Of a stretch of 64,000 bases of DNA, positions 34,780 to 43,985 are shown piece after piece (the first letter of the stretch is position 1; each line of letters opens with the position of its first letter). This stretch comes from Sphingobacterium litopenaei (lineage in GTDB: Bacteria; Bacteroidota; Bacteroidia; Sphingobacteriales; Sphingobacteriaceae). The translations under genes and the position numbers were made by a program. The notes below the pieces were generated by a model. The model ran no database searches, was not told the origin of the DNA, and saw only the letters and a program-made list of their open reading frames with translations. The stretch spans positions 62,001-126,000 of the forward strand of contig NZ_JACOIJ010000003.1 of the NCBI RefSeq assembly GCF_014692495.1, written 5' to 3'.

Positions 34780-35685
34780 CTAAAAATCAAAAATATCAAT
34801 TGCCGTTTTATAAGTCGATACGTGCGCATCCACAATATCCTTAATATGAATGGAATAGCCTCCACCCATCGATATTTGCACGGGTATACCAAGTTCAAAA
34901 CATTTATTAATTACCAGAAAATCACGATGTTTACAGCCTTCTTTCGAAACTTTTAGTTTACCTAATTTATCTGAAGATAGAATATCTACTCCAGCTTGGT
35001 AAAATACAAAATCGGGTTTTACTACAGCAAACAATTCTTCCAAATTACTGATTAATAAGCGCAAATATTCTTCATCTGAAATTCCATCAGGCATTTCTAC
35101 ATCCTTATCTGATTTTTCTTTTATAAAAGGAAAATTTTTCGCGCCATGCATAGAGAACGTAAATACGTTCGGATTATCTAGAAAAATATGAGCCGTTCCA
35201 TTTCCTTGATGCACATCCAAATCAATAATCAAGATTTTCTTTGCATGACCGTTTGCCAAAAGATAATTTGTAGCTACCGCTTGATCATTCATCAAGCAAA
35301 ATCCTTCGCCATAATCGAATCCTGCATGATGCGTGCCTCCTGCCGTATTAAAGGAAATACCATATTTCAACGCATAAAGCGCAGAGTGAATCGTTCCATC
35401 CAAAATATATCGTTCCCGATCTACCAAAGATTGGGATAATGGAAACCCTATGCGTCGCACCATCTTGGCATCCAAAGTCAAATCGAAAAGCTGTTGCACA
35501 TAGTCTTTATCGTGAGCCAAACAGCAAGTTTCAAAATCAGCTAACTGTGGTGCAAAGAAATTCTCAGGCTGAACAATCCCTTCGTACAGCAATTGTTCGG
35601 GAATCAGTTCGTACTTGATCATCGGAAAACGATGTCCTTCACGCAAAGGATGAATATAAGCGGTATGATGAGCGATCTTAAGCAA
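34780..35685 (-). CDS. HDAC-family deacetylase (class IV-like)
   Basis: A 301-residue zinc-dependent deacetylase. Motifs: AGGTHHAGFDYGEGFC (the tandem His pair), IDLDVHQGNGTAHIF (metal-binding Asp and His), and QAGVDILSSDKLG (metal-binding Asp). The N-terminal H-L-REGHRFPMIKY region is standard. In bacteria such enzymes act on acetylpolyamines, acetoin-type or small acetylated compounds, and their true substrates are often unknown. It is divergent to the YceH-like gene with 80 bases between them, and lies upstream of the nucleoid-associated gene on the same strand. Confidence 0.92.
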   Translation of the reverse strand: MLKIAHHTAYIHPLREGHRFPMIKYELIPEQLLYEGIVQPENFFAPQLADFETCCLAHDKDYVQQLFDLTLDAKMVRRIGFPLSQSLVDRERYILDGTIHSALYALKYGISFNTAGGTHHAGFDYGEGFCLMNDQAVATNYLLANGHAKKILIIDLDVHQGNGTAHIFLDNPNVFTFSMHGAKNFPFIKEKSDKDVEMPDGISDEEYLRLLISNLEELFAVVKPDFVFYQAGVDILSSDKLGKLKVSKEGCKHRDFLVINKCFELGIPVQISMGGGYSIHIKDIVDAHVSTYKTAIDIFDF

Positions 35686-35765
35686 TGTATTTTTTTATTA
35701 GCACACGAAAATACGAAGAACTAAATAATTCTTATCTTCGAAAAGTACTAACCTTTAATTTGAAT

Positions 35766-36425
35766 ATGGAAACACAGAAACCAATACCAACCTTAAATGC
35801 AGAACAAATTCGTGTTTTAGGATCCTTATTAGAAAAATCCAAAACCACGCCTGAATATTATCCCATGACTATTAATGGATTACAAACCGCATGTAATCAA
35901 AAAACTTCACGTAAGCCAGTGGTAAACTACGATGAGAGTACCGTAATCCATACGTTGGATACGTTAAAAAAGCTAGGTCTTATTTCTACAGTTGTAGGCG
36001 GAGGTTCGCGAGTAACCAAATACAAACACAATATTGCTATCCACTACCCTTTGGTGCCAGCTGAATTGGCGATTCTGTGTCTTCTATTTTTGCGTGGCCC
36101 ATTGACTGCAGGAGAAATCAACTCCAATTCGGGCAGGTTATACGAATTCGAAGATATGGAAGAAGTACAATCTTATCTCAACAAACTTACTGATGGCGAA
36201 CAACCTTATATCAAGCTTCTGCCAAAACTTCCAGGACAAAAAGAAGCACGTTATGTGCATTTGTTTACAGAATTTAATGAAGCAGATTATGAAAATTCAG
36301 TAGCTGTAGCATCATCAAACAGTAGCGGTCAAGTGCAACAACTGGAGGAGCGCGTAGGAACTTTGGAAGCGGAGCTTTCGAAATTACGCCAAGAGTTTGA
36401 TAACTTGCTTGCACAATTAACATAA
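35766..36425 (+). CDS. YceH-like winged-helix protein (DUF480)
   Basis: A 219-residue cytoplasmic protein of the YceH/DUF480 family. The start at 35766 (METQKPIPTLNAEQIRVL) is preferred over the longer open frame (35685), which would place an unrelated Lys/Tyr-rich stretch first. Two winged-helix modules are visible: LGSLLEKSKTTPEYYPMTINGLQTACNQKTSRKP and, after LKKLGLISTV, AILCLLFLRGPLTAGEINSN. A C-terminal coiled coil (EERVGTLEAELSKLRQEFDNLLAQL) follows. Family function is not known, though DNA-binding is predicted. The BNR-type gene begins 11 bases after its stop, probably one transcript. Confidence 0.88.
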   Translation: METQKPIPTLNAEQIRVLGSLLEKSKTTPEYYPMTINGLQTACNQKTSRKPVVNYDESTVIHTLDTLKKLGLISTVVGGGSRVTKYKHNIAIHYPLVPAELAILCLLFLRGPLTAGEINSNSGRLYEFEDMEEVQSYLNKLTDGEQPYIKLLPKLPGQKEARYVHLFTEFNEADYENSVAVASSNSSGQVQQLEERVGTLEAELSKLRQEFDNLLAQLT

Positions 36426-36435
36426 AAACTTCATA

Positions 36436-37446
36436 ATGCTATCGAAAATCGTATTTACCCTTTCCTGTTTACTAATCAGTTTGAGTCTTTATGCGCAGAC
36501 TTTTGTTCCTCTGGTAGAAAATATTCCGGCAAGCTTTCGTGGCATGTCGACAGTTGGAAAAAATACCGTTTGGATTAGCGGCAGCAAAGGAACAGTAGGT
36601 TATTCCAAAGATCAAGGCAAAACCTGGAATTGGGTAAATCCTGCGGGATATGAAACATACGATTTTCGGGATATTTACGCCTTTTCGGATAAGGAAGCTG
36701 TTATTGTCAACGCTGGTTCACCAGCCGTCGTACTTCGCACCAACAATGCAGGAAAAACTTGGCAAATGGTGTACGAAAATAGCCATCCCGACATTTTCTT
36801 AGATGATTTGGATTTTGTAGGCAAAGTTGGGTACATCTTAGGTGATCCCATCGAAGGAAAATTTCAATTACTAAAGACGAGCAATAAAGGAAAAACGTGG
36901 ACGGATGTAAGCAACGATTATTACTTAATAGCGGACGAAGGAGAAGCTGCTTTTGCCGCTTCGGGATCTTCCATGAAACTATTCAAAGATCGTTTGTATA
37001 TCGGAACAGGTGGAAAATATTCCAGCTTCTTCAATTACAATCCAAAGGGATTGAAAATAGATAAATATGATGTTCCTATTTGGTCGGGTGAATCGTCCAC
37101 AGGAGTTTTTGCTATTGATTTTTGGAATTTAAATACAGGAATTGCTGTGGGTGGAAATTACTTAGAAGACAAAAATAACCAAAATAATATCTTGCTTACC
37201 AAAGATGCAGGTCTAAGTTGGACTAAACCAAATTCTCCAGTCCTAGGTTTCCGATCAGATGTATTATATATTTCCGAAAATATAGTTTTAGCAACTGGTA
37301 CTTCAGGTACGGATATTTCTTACGATGGTGGAGAAAATTGGAAAAATATTTCTACACTTAGTTTTAATACGCTTGTTAAAAGTTCTGATGGTCAAGTGAT
37401 TTATTTGACAGGATCTAAAGGAAATGTGTATAAATTGGAGTTGTAA
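36436..37446 (+). CDS. BNR/Ycf48-like beta-propeller protein (exported)
   Basis: A 336-residue exported protein with a signal peptide ending SLYAQ (about residue 21). Repeated blades have the pattern GxTW / KDQGKTWNWV, NNAGKTWQMV, NKGKTWTDV, KDAGLSWTKP and DGGENWKNIS, i.e. five to seven BNR-type repeats, as in photosystem II assembly factor Ycf48-like and sialidase-like propellers. No catalytic residues for a sialidase (Arg triad) can be assigned. It is 11 bases downstream of the YceH gene. Function unknown; probably a secreted or periplasmic binding protein. A small hairpin (37487-37504) is found after it. Confidence 0.82.
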   Translation: MLSKIVFTLSCLLISLSLYAQTFVPLVENIPASFRGMSTVGKNTVWISGSKGTVGYSKDQGKTWNWVNPAGYETYDFRDIYAFSDKEAVIVNAGSPAVVLRTNNAGKTWQMVYENSHPDIFLDDLDFVGKVGYILGDPIEGKFQLLKTSNKGKTWTDVSNDYYLIADEGEAAFAASGSSMKLFKDRLYIGTGGKYSSFFNYNPKGLKIDKYDVPIWSGESSTGVFAIDFWNLNTGIAVGGNYLEDKNNQNNILLTKDAGLSWTKPNSPVLGFRSDVLYISENIVLATGTSGTDISYDGGENWKNISTLSFNTLVKSSDGQVIYLTGSKGNVYKLEL

Positions 37447-37486
37447 ATCTGATAATACATTGATAAATTATTATTATTTTGCAAGC

Positions 37487-37504
37487 CGCTATTTAACAAT
37501 AGCG
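37487..37504 (+). other. Hairpin after the BNR gene
   Basis: CGCTATT / AATAGCG with a 4-base loop (TAAC), 40 bases past the stop; no strong T-run. The phrase GCCGCTAT recurs at about 37525, hinting at short repeats bordering the next gene. Confidence 0.45.
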
Positions 37505-37579
37505 TATTTTCGGTTCTCTAATTAGCCGCTATCCAATACTCAGTCCGCTGGCCATAACTATTGCAAAAAAACTAAACAC

Positions 37580-38110
37580 ATGAGACCAATCGAAACTGAT
37601 AAAATATTCTATCTAGCAATTGACACATACACTTGCTTATGGGGCGGTATCATTGCTCCAAGACTTTGTCTAAATGAATTAAATTCGAAGATTGGAGATA
37701 CTGATCTTTTACTATCTATGGAATCTTCATGTAAGGAAGATACTCACCTATCAAAAAGTAATTACTTTAATATAAGTTTATCGGATGATAGATCAGCTGA
37801 AGTTGCAAGTATTGCATCATGCATGTTAATATTGTTTGCCTATGAAAACATTAAAGATCTTCCGATTTATCATGAAATTAGGAATATTGATGACATTAAA
37901 TTCCTAAGGCATCTTAGAAATGCGGCTGCTCATGGAAACAGGTTCCATTTCATAGATAGCAAATTAAAGAGATTTATCGATCCAGGAATTGTAAGCTGGC
38001 GAAACAAAACCATAGACAAAAATTTACAAGATCAAAAGGCTTTTCCAAACTTTATACCCCATGGTGATTTGCCATATTTGCTCGAGGATATAGCAAAAAT
38101 AATTAAATAA
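37580..38110 (+). CDS. Lone HEPN-like protein
   Basis: A 176-residue cytoplasmic protein of unknown identity. The C-terminal half is helical and contains FLRHLRNAAAHGNRFHF, in which Arg113 and His118 form an Rx4H motif as in HEPN-domain RNases and RNA-binding proteins; the RNxxAHG context fits the HEPN pattern. The N-terminal half has no known motif but two Cys (Cys20-30 region). There is no adjacent antitoxin (MNT-type or otherwise), so it is not a typical type VII-like toxin pair. Upstream are short repeated GCCGCTAT words; downstream is a gene-free region with a dispersed repeat. Identity as a nuclease is inference. Confidence 0.6.
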   Translation: MRPIETDKIFYLAIDTYTCLWGGIIAPRLCLNELNSKIGDTDLLLSMESSCKEDTHLSKSNYFNISLSDDRSAEVASIASCMLILFAYENIKDLPIYHEIRNIDDIKFLRHLRNAAAHGNRFHFIDSKLKRFIDPGIVSWRNKTIDKNLQDQKAFPNFIPHGDLPYLLEDIAKIIK

Positions 38111-38351
38111 TACTGCTAACTAACATAGTTATAGACCTTTCCATACCATCTTGCTACTAACGTAAACTCGTTGTCATTATTGCTATGTAACCCGAAAGGC
38201 AAATCCCTGACCAGATACAAAGCATACAGGCGAAATTGATATGCAATTTTATTGAATTGTTATAATAATAGAATATTGATAAAATCATCTCATAAATTTC
38301 AAATAATCTTTAATCACAAAGTTAGAAGTATGATAGATGTTCATTATATGA

Positions 38352-38378
38352 GATATTTCACTACGTTCAATATGACGA
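38352..38378 (-). repeat. 27-bp dispersed repeat, copy 1
   Basis: Minus-strand reading CGTCATATTGAACGTAGTGA (first 20 of 27 bases), continuing AATATCT. It matches two plus-strand copies at 61290-61316 and 61371-61397 with one or two substitutions. It is of the dispersed intergenic type known in many Bacteroidota genomes. Confidence 0.75.
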
Positions 38379-38406
38379 AATAAAATAGGTAAGACACGCC
38401 CTTAAA

Positions 38407-38440
38407 CAAAAAAAGCCGTAACAACTCAATGCTACGGCTT
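38407..38440 (-). terminator. Terminator of the M3 peptidase gene
   Basis: Minus strand: AAGCCGTA / TACGGCTT stem with a 12-base loop, followed by TTTTTTTG. Confidence 0.75.
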
Positions 38441-38463
38441 CTCTTCATATTTCTAAAAAAGGA

Positions 38464-40338
38464 TTACTTTCCTAATCTTGTTAAGATAGCTTCCATTTCG
38501 GTTATTACCTTATTGATTTTTGAAATTGTCAAATCAAAAGGTTCTTTTGAATTCATATCTACCCCAGCATCAACCAATAATTCTACAGGGTATTTTGTAC
38601 TTCCTGAAGACAAGAAATCCAAATACTTTTTACGATCATTATCCGAACCATTCAACACTTTCTCTGATAATGCTGCAGAAGCAGTGTAAGAAGTTGCGTA
38701 TTGATACACGTAGAAATTGTAGTAGAAATGTGGAATGTAAGACCATTCGGATTTTACATTTTCATCAACAATACAGATGCCTTTATCGTGACCGTAATAT
38801 TTGCGCGTCAAGTCCAAATACATCTTATCAAAGTCTTCTCCTGTCAACGCCTCTCCTTTTGCTACTTTGTCGTGAATCATCAATTCAAATTCAGCAAACT
38901 GCGTCTGACGGTACAATGTACCTTTAGCACCTTCCAAATAATTACCTAGAATCGCTAAACGTGTTTTATCGTCTTTGATTTGTTTCAACATGTAGTCATT
39001 CAACAATTCTTCATTCAACGTAGAAGCCACTTCAGCCACGAAAATGGAATAGTCTGCATTCGCTACATGTTGCTTTTTGTTTGTCAAATAAGAGTGCATT
39101 GTATGACCCAACTCATGCGTCAACGTCGACATATCGTTGTACTTACCGTTGTAATTCATCAAAATATACGGATGTACATCGTAAGCTGAACCATTCGAAT
39201 ACGCACCAGAACGTTTACCTTCATTTGGATACATATCAATCCAACGCTCGTTGAATGCTTTTTTCGACACATCCACATACTCTTTACCAAGCGGTTTCAA
39301 AGATTTTAAGATATTGTCGATAGATTCTTCTACCGTATAGGACAAATCTACTTTATCCACTAATGGCGCATACAAATCGTAATAATGCAATTGGTCAACC
39401 CCCATCATGCGTTTACGCAGATTCAAATAGCGGTGGAAAGTTTCCAAATTGCTATTTACGTTCTTCACCAAATTATGGTACACATCCGTAGGAATATTTC
39501 CAGCATCCAACGCTGCTTCTAATGTGCTGTTGTAATTACGCGCTTTAGCATAGAACAAAGCGGAATTCAAATTGCCATACAATGTAGAACCTAAGGTACG
39601 TTGAAATTCATTTAATTTTCCGAAATAAATATCAAATGCTTTTTTACGAATATCACGGTTTTCACTAGCGCGGTACAAAGAGAAATTAGAAGCATTTAAT
39701 TTCACTGTTTTACCATCTACTTCGATATCGCCATATGGAAATTCGGCATTCGAGAATGTACTGTAAATATTAGCCGCATTTCCCGACATCAGCGAGGAAT
39801 ATGCCAATACTTTTTCTACATCTTCCGAACCTTTGTGTGCTCTTTTGCGCAAAAGATCAGTTAAATAGAATTTATAGGTAGCCAAACCTTTCTCTTGGTT
39901 CAAGAAACTGTTTAGTTGCTCATCTTTCAAAGTCAGCAATTCTGGCTCCATATAAGAAACTAAGGCTCCATATTGAGAGAATAATTGACCCAACTCTTGT
40001 TTCATTCCTGCGTATTTGGTTACGCGTGTATCTTGATCCGATTTCATAGAAGCATACGAATACAATCTTGTCATTTCTTTACCTAGATTCGCATTGAATT
40101 CCAAAGCTTCCAATAACGTTGCAGGAGATTGCGTTAACTTACCTTTATACTGCGCGACCTTTTGCATTTCTGTCTGAAGGCGGTCTTTCTCTTGCTTCCA
40201 AGCCTCATCTGTCGCATACAAATCTGTCAAATTCCATTTGTATTTGTCCGGCAACTCATCTCTTACCTTCATTTGGCTCATAGCCATACTAGAAGAAAAC
40301 AATAGCATAGCTGTCATCAATTTAGTTTTATTAAGCAT
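38464..40338 (-). CDS. pepF: M3-family oligoendopeptidase F
   Basis: A 624-residue zinc metallopeptidase that degrades oligopeptides of about 7-17 residues. A signal peptide (about 1-22, ending MAMSQ) indicates export to the periplasm. The catalytic motif is MSTLTHELGHTMHSYL (HExxH in the C-terminal third), followed about 25 residues on by the Glu of SIFVAEVASTLNE, which supplies the third zinc ligand. N-terminal helical domain and length match the PepF family. It stands alone, with its own terminator at 38407. No neighbour suggests a specific substrate. Confidence 0.94.
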   Translation of the reverse strand: MLNKTKLMTAMLLFSSSMAMSQMKVRDELPDKYKWNLTDLYATDEAWKQEKDRLQTEMQKVAQYKGKLTQSPATLLEALEFNANLGKEMTRLYSYASMKSDQDTRVTKYAGMKQELGQLFSQYGALVSYMEPELLTLKDEQLNSFLNQEKGLATYKFYLTDLLRKRAHKGSEDVEKVLAYSSLMSGNAANIYSTFSNAEFPYGDIEVDGKTVKLNASNFSLYRASENRDIRKKAFDIYFGKLNEFQRTLGSTLYGNLNSALFYAKARNYNSTLEAALDAGNIPTDVYHNLVKNVNSNLETFHRYLNLRKRMMGVDQLHYYDLYAPLVDKVDLSYTVEESIDNILKSLKPLGKEYVDVSKKAFNERWIDMYPNEGKRSGAYSNGSAYDVHPYILMNYNGKYNDMSTLTHELGHTMHSYLTNKKQHVANADYSIFVAEVASTLNEELLNDYMLKQIKDDKTRLAILGNYLEGAKGTLYRQTQFAEFELMIHDKVAKGEALTGEDFDKMYLDLTRKYYGHDKGICIVDENVKSEWSYIPHFYYNFYVYQYATSYTASAALSEKVLNGSDNDRKKYLDFLSSGSTKYPVELLVDAGVDMNSKEPFDLTISKINKVITEMEAILTRLGK

Positions 40339-40572
40339 AATTCATAAGAATAAATATCTAGACGAAATTAAAAAAAAGTTATTGGGTATTGAAGTCTTCC
40401 TATAAACTTATATTTTAAAGGCAAATTCTAGATAAATGTTTATATTTTAGATAAAATATTATCTGTGTGTTAGGAAAGTTCTTACTACTTGAAAATTACA
40501 ATTTTGTTAGTATGACGAATCTCTAATGGCATTTAAATAATTACAGCAATTGATTTAATTTTTAATCCAAAT

Positions 40573-42243
40573 ATGAAAAGACTTTTCTTTTTGTTTGTTT
40601 TATTATGGACTGGATATTCATGTACTAAAACAGAAGAAGTTTACCAGGAAGATAAAACTCCATTAAATATAAAAATAGAGAATGAATTAACTATCCTAGC
40701 TAATAATAAGGAGATTATATTAGCTGCGACGGTATCTTACCTACCAGAAGGTCTGGAAATTGTAGAGCATGGTTTTGCAATCTCTAAAAATGGTCAAGCT
40801 TTTGATTTTTCTTTAATGGAAAAATATCCAATTAAAGAAGCTCCAAAACCAGGAAAAATAGAATACAAATTACCAGATATAAGTTTTGCTAAGTTCAATG
40901 AAACCTATAGCTACTGTTATTACATTACGACCAAAGACAAAAACTATGCGACAAATATTAAGTCTTTTCAGTTGTCGAAATTCATTGTAAATTATAAAAA
41001 CCTACAAGCGACTGCTGACGAAGAAATCAATTTGACGGGGGATTTTTCACAACTGAATAATGAGTACGGTTTGGTAGATAGTAAAGAGAGAGATATTTCA
41101 TTCACAAAGAAGGATAATTACACGCTAACATTTAAAATGCCTGACTATTATTCACATGGCGACAACATAAATTTTTATTTTAAAAATCTAAAGGATAATA
41201 GTGAACCTTTGCATTATTGCACTGCAGTTGAAGTGCTTGGTTCAATCTTCGCGCCTGCTAACACTATCTATAAGCTTTCTGATAATCTAAAATTACAAGG
41301 TAAAAATCTTGGCAGAGGTGTTAGAGTTATTGTAGGAAATCGAGAGATGAATTATTACAATGAACTTTCACTACATGATTTTATATATGATCAATATGGA
41401 GATAATTTTTCCATAGGTTATGATAATGGAAGAGATCGTGTTATTTTTCCGAAAAAAATCGAATTGCAAAAAATACCAAATGATGCAATCATTTTTGCAG
41501 AACAAATAGCACATCCAAATTCTTATGTGAAGATAAAACCTAGTACAGTTTACGAGTATGTTTCCTATCCAGATTGCTTATTAGGTGGCAAACGTTGTGT
41601 GGTAACTACAACGTGGGATGCTCAAGATAATGTACTAATCGGTGATATTGAAGAAGATGGAGAATACCCGATCATATTACAAAGTCCCCATCTTAAGTAT
41701 CAAAGTAATTCACGTTTAAAAGTAGAAACTTTAAAATTTAAGGAAGTAAGCGCATCGGAAGTGTATAATAATGAAAAAATAATGGTAAAAGCTAACTTCA
41801 TACCGAATAAGGAGTACTTTGCTTTAGTTGGAGATTTTCATGCTGATATTACTGTAACCAAGCCAGGAGAAGGATATTTCAATAATCCACAAATATCTGC
41901 AGGCACAAAACCACTGTATATAGGCTATAATTTGAATAACTTTTTAAAACAAGTTAAAATACCAACTGGGGTTTCCATAGTTACAAAAGAACAGCAAGCA
42001 AAAATAGAATTTAATCCCAAACGTGCTACCGCAAATGATAGAGTTAAAGTGAATATAACAGGAATTAATAGCAGCATTCTTTTTATAGGTAGTGTGTCGG
42101 TTTTAGCGACTCTTGAAGGTAATAGTCTTTACTTCTACATTCCACCATCCCTTCCTAAGGGTAAGTATAAATTGAGTATGATATCCTCCTTAGGTTATGA
42201 ATTAAAATTAGCAGAATCAGATGATTATATTGAAATATATTAA
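40573..42243 (+). CDS. Surface lipoprotein, first of two tandem paralogues
   Basis: A 556-residue exported lipoprotein (signal with lipobox GYSC, Cys17). It appears to start with a fibronectin-like repeat (about 30-140, EHGFAISKNGQAF..., YSYCYYITTKDKNYATNI), followed by several beta-sandwich domains of IPT/TIG type. The motif YDNGRDRVIFPKKI and nearby IIFAEQIAHPNSYVKI are shared in aligned form with the next gene (YNNGRDIVRFPEEI, IVFDKKAIHPRSTF), showing common ancestry. It is followed 7 bases later by its paralogue. No enzymatic motif. Likely a cell-surface adhesion or ligand-binding protein; the function is unknown. Confidence 0.75.
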   Translation: MKRLFFLFVLLWTGYSCTKTEEVYQEDKTPLNIKIENELTILANNKEIILAATVSYLPEGLEIVEHGFAISKNGQAFDFSLMEKYPIKEAPKPGKIEYKLPDISFAKFNETYSYCYYITTKDKNYATNIKSFQLSKFIVNYKNLQATADEEINLTGDFSQLNNEYGLVDSKERDISFTKKDNYTLTFKMPDYYSHGDNINFYFKNLKDNSEPLHYCTAVEVLGSIFAPANTIYKLSDNLKLQGKNLGRGVRVIVGNREMNYYNELSLHDFIYDQYGDNFSIGYDNGRDRVIFPKKIELQKIPNDAIIFAEQIAHPNSYVKIKPSTVYEYVSYPDCLLGGKRCVVTTTWDAQDNVLIGDIEEDGEYPIILQSPHLKYQSNSRLKVETLKFKEVSASEVYNNEKIMVKANFIPNKEYFALVGDFHADITVTKPGEGYFNNPQISAGTKPLYIGYNLNNFLKQVKIPTGVSIVTKEQQAKIEFNPKRATANDRVKVNITGINSSILFIGSVSVLATLEGNSLYFYIPPSLPKGKYKLSMISSLGYELKLAESDDYIEIY

Positions 42244-42250
42244 GAGTTTT

Positions 42251-43933
42251 ATGAGACAATATTTAAACTTTTGTGTGCTATTCTGCTTATCGATCGTAGT
42301 ATTGCTTTCTTGTAAAAAAGAAACTGTGGTAATAGAAAGAAATTATGCTGCGCCATTAGTTATGACACAAAACGCATCCATTGCGGGAGACGATACTTTT
42401 ATATTAAAAGGCGAAATCAAAAAATTAAATGATATTGAAGTTATAGAACATGGATTTGTGTTCCAGAAGAAGTTGAGCAATAACGCTTATGAGCGTGAAC
42501 AAACTATTATTCTTACGGATAAAGTGGATATAGGAAGTTTTAGCAAAACGTATAAGCTAACGAGCAAACCGAAAGAGGGTGATAATTATCGGTATTATTA
42601 TTATCTAAAAACAAAATTAGGAGTTTATAAAGGTGAGTATACGAGCATAATTATAAACAATATAACTCTACCCTATTTAAACACTGCTGCAACGGTTGGT
42701 GAGGTAATTTCCTTAGAAGGTGATTTTTCTAAAATTAATACGGATTACATCTTAGTGACCGAAGAGCACCAAGCGGTGATTCCTTATACCATTTCTGCGG
42801 ACAAGAAGAAGTTAGATATTAAAATAGCTAATTTAAAAAATGCATACCACGGCAGAGTAATTCAATTCACACTGAAGTCTAAAATTGATGCATTCGGACA
42901 AACCGAAAGAAGAATAGCATCTGTAAAAATTTTAGGTAAACTAGATAATCCTAAAAAATTAAGCTACCAGCTTAAGGATCAATTGGTTATTTCAGGGGAA
43001 GCTCTTCCTGAAGATGATAATAGTGACTTTCTAATTTTAATTAATGATCATCAAATTCCTTATAAAAAAGTGATTAAGCTTATGGAAATTGGAGGTTTGG
43101 ATTCAAAACCGTTTAAATTAGGGTACAATAACGGAAGAGATATAGTTCGTTTTCCGGAAGAAATAAGTATTGATAAACCATTAGCAAGCCAAATTGTATT
43201 CGATAAAAAAGCAATACATCCTAGATCAACATTCTCAATCAAAGGTTATGATTTTGAATACAAGGATTTTGAATATCATTATTTGGGAACATTTTCAATT
43301 ATCCCAAACTATAAATATGGTGACCAGTATACTTTTCGCATAGCAGATTTCAAAGATGGCCATTATTCATATAAATATGTATCAGAATTTTATGAAATTG
43401 AAACTCCGACAACTATAGAAGTTCGCAGTCTCAAAATGAATAAACCTACTCAAGAAGAGTTCTACATAGGTGAAAAAATTCATCTAACAGGAAGTTTTAT
43501 CAAAGGTGAAAAATACTATATCAATTTAAATGACGGGGATCTAATGCAAGAGTATGCTTGTGAAGAGGAAGGAAAATTGACCGTTGAAAATTTAGCAGGG
43601 AAAAAGGGAAGATATAAAATCGGTGTTGGGTATGAAGGTATTGGAGGTGCATACTTTCCGCAATCTTTTGAAATTACAAGTTTAGGCTATACTATATATG
43701 ACTTTTTTCCGAAGATGGGATATCAAGGTCAACTTATTACCATAAAAGGAAAAGGTGTACATCAAGCAAGTAGTGTGCACGTCGGAGAAATATCCATTAA
43801 TTACAATATCCAAAGAGAACAAGATTTAATAAAATTTATTATTCCAAATACCTTTCAGAAAGGTAAAGTAACAATTGGTGTTACCTTGAATAATGAATAT
43901 TATCAATTTGATGAGAAATTCGAAATTCTATAA
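42251..43933 (+). CDS. Surface lipoprotein, second of two tandem paralogues
   Basis: A 560-residue exported lipoprotein, paralogue of the gene directly upstream. I take the ATG at 42251 (MRQYLNFCVLFCL...LLSC) since it gives a proper signal with lipobox LLSC; the open frame starts earlier (42221) inside the upstream gene. Domain order is the same: an N-terminal fibronectin-like repeat (IEVIEHGFVFQKK), then beta-sandwich domains, with YNNGRDIVRFPEEI matching the upstream motif, and a C-terminal TIG-like domain (IYDFFPKMGYQGQLITIKGKG...). The two genes are separated by 7 bases and are surely one operon. Transcript ends in the hairpin at 43938. Confidence 0.75.
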   Translation: MRQYLNFCVLFCLSIVVLLSCKKETVVIERNYAAPLVMTQNASIAGDDTFILKGEIKKLNDIEVIEHGFVFQKKLSNNAYEREQTIILTDKVDIGSFSKTYKLTSKPKEGDNYRYYYYLKTKLGVYKGEYTSIIINNITLPYLNTAATVGEVISLEGDFSKINTDYILVTEEHQAVIPYTISADKKKLDIKIANLKNAYHGRVIQFTLKSKIDAFGQTERRIASVKILGKLDNPKKLSYQLKDQLVISGEALPEDDNSDFLILINDHQIPYKKVIKLMEIGGLDSKPFKLGYNNGRDIVRFPEEISIDKPLASQIVFDKKAIHPRSTFSIKGYDFEYKDFEYHYLGTFSIIPNYKYGDQYTFRIADFKDGHYSYKYVSEFYEIETPTTIEVRSLKMNKPTQEEFYIGEKIHLTGSFIKGEKYYINLNDGDLMQEYACEEEGKLTVENLAGKKGRYKIGVGYEGIGGAYFPQSFEITSLGYTIYDFFPKMGYQGQLITIKGKGVHQASSVHVGEISINYNIQREQDLIKFIIPNTFQKGKVTIGVTLNNEYYQFDEKFEIL

Positions 43934-43937
43934 GTTA

Positions 43938-43978
43938 ATTAGCAACATACAACTGACCTTAGCTTGTATGTTGCTAAT
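43938..43978. terminator. Bidirectional hairpin between lipoprotein and OsmC genes
   Basis: Perfect 15-bp stem (43938-43952 with 43964-43978), 11-base loop, between the convergent genes. Confidence 0.7.
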
Positions 43979-43985
43979 AGCATAT

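Larger units (their letters stand above)
38111..38463. other. Gene-free stretch with dispersed repeat and terminator
   Basis: 353 bases without a supported gene. It holds the inverted copy of the 27-bp dispersed repeat (38352-38378) and the terminator of the M3 peptidase gene at 38407-38440. Earlier part (38111-38340) has no feature I can name. Confidence 0.6.
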
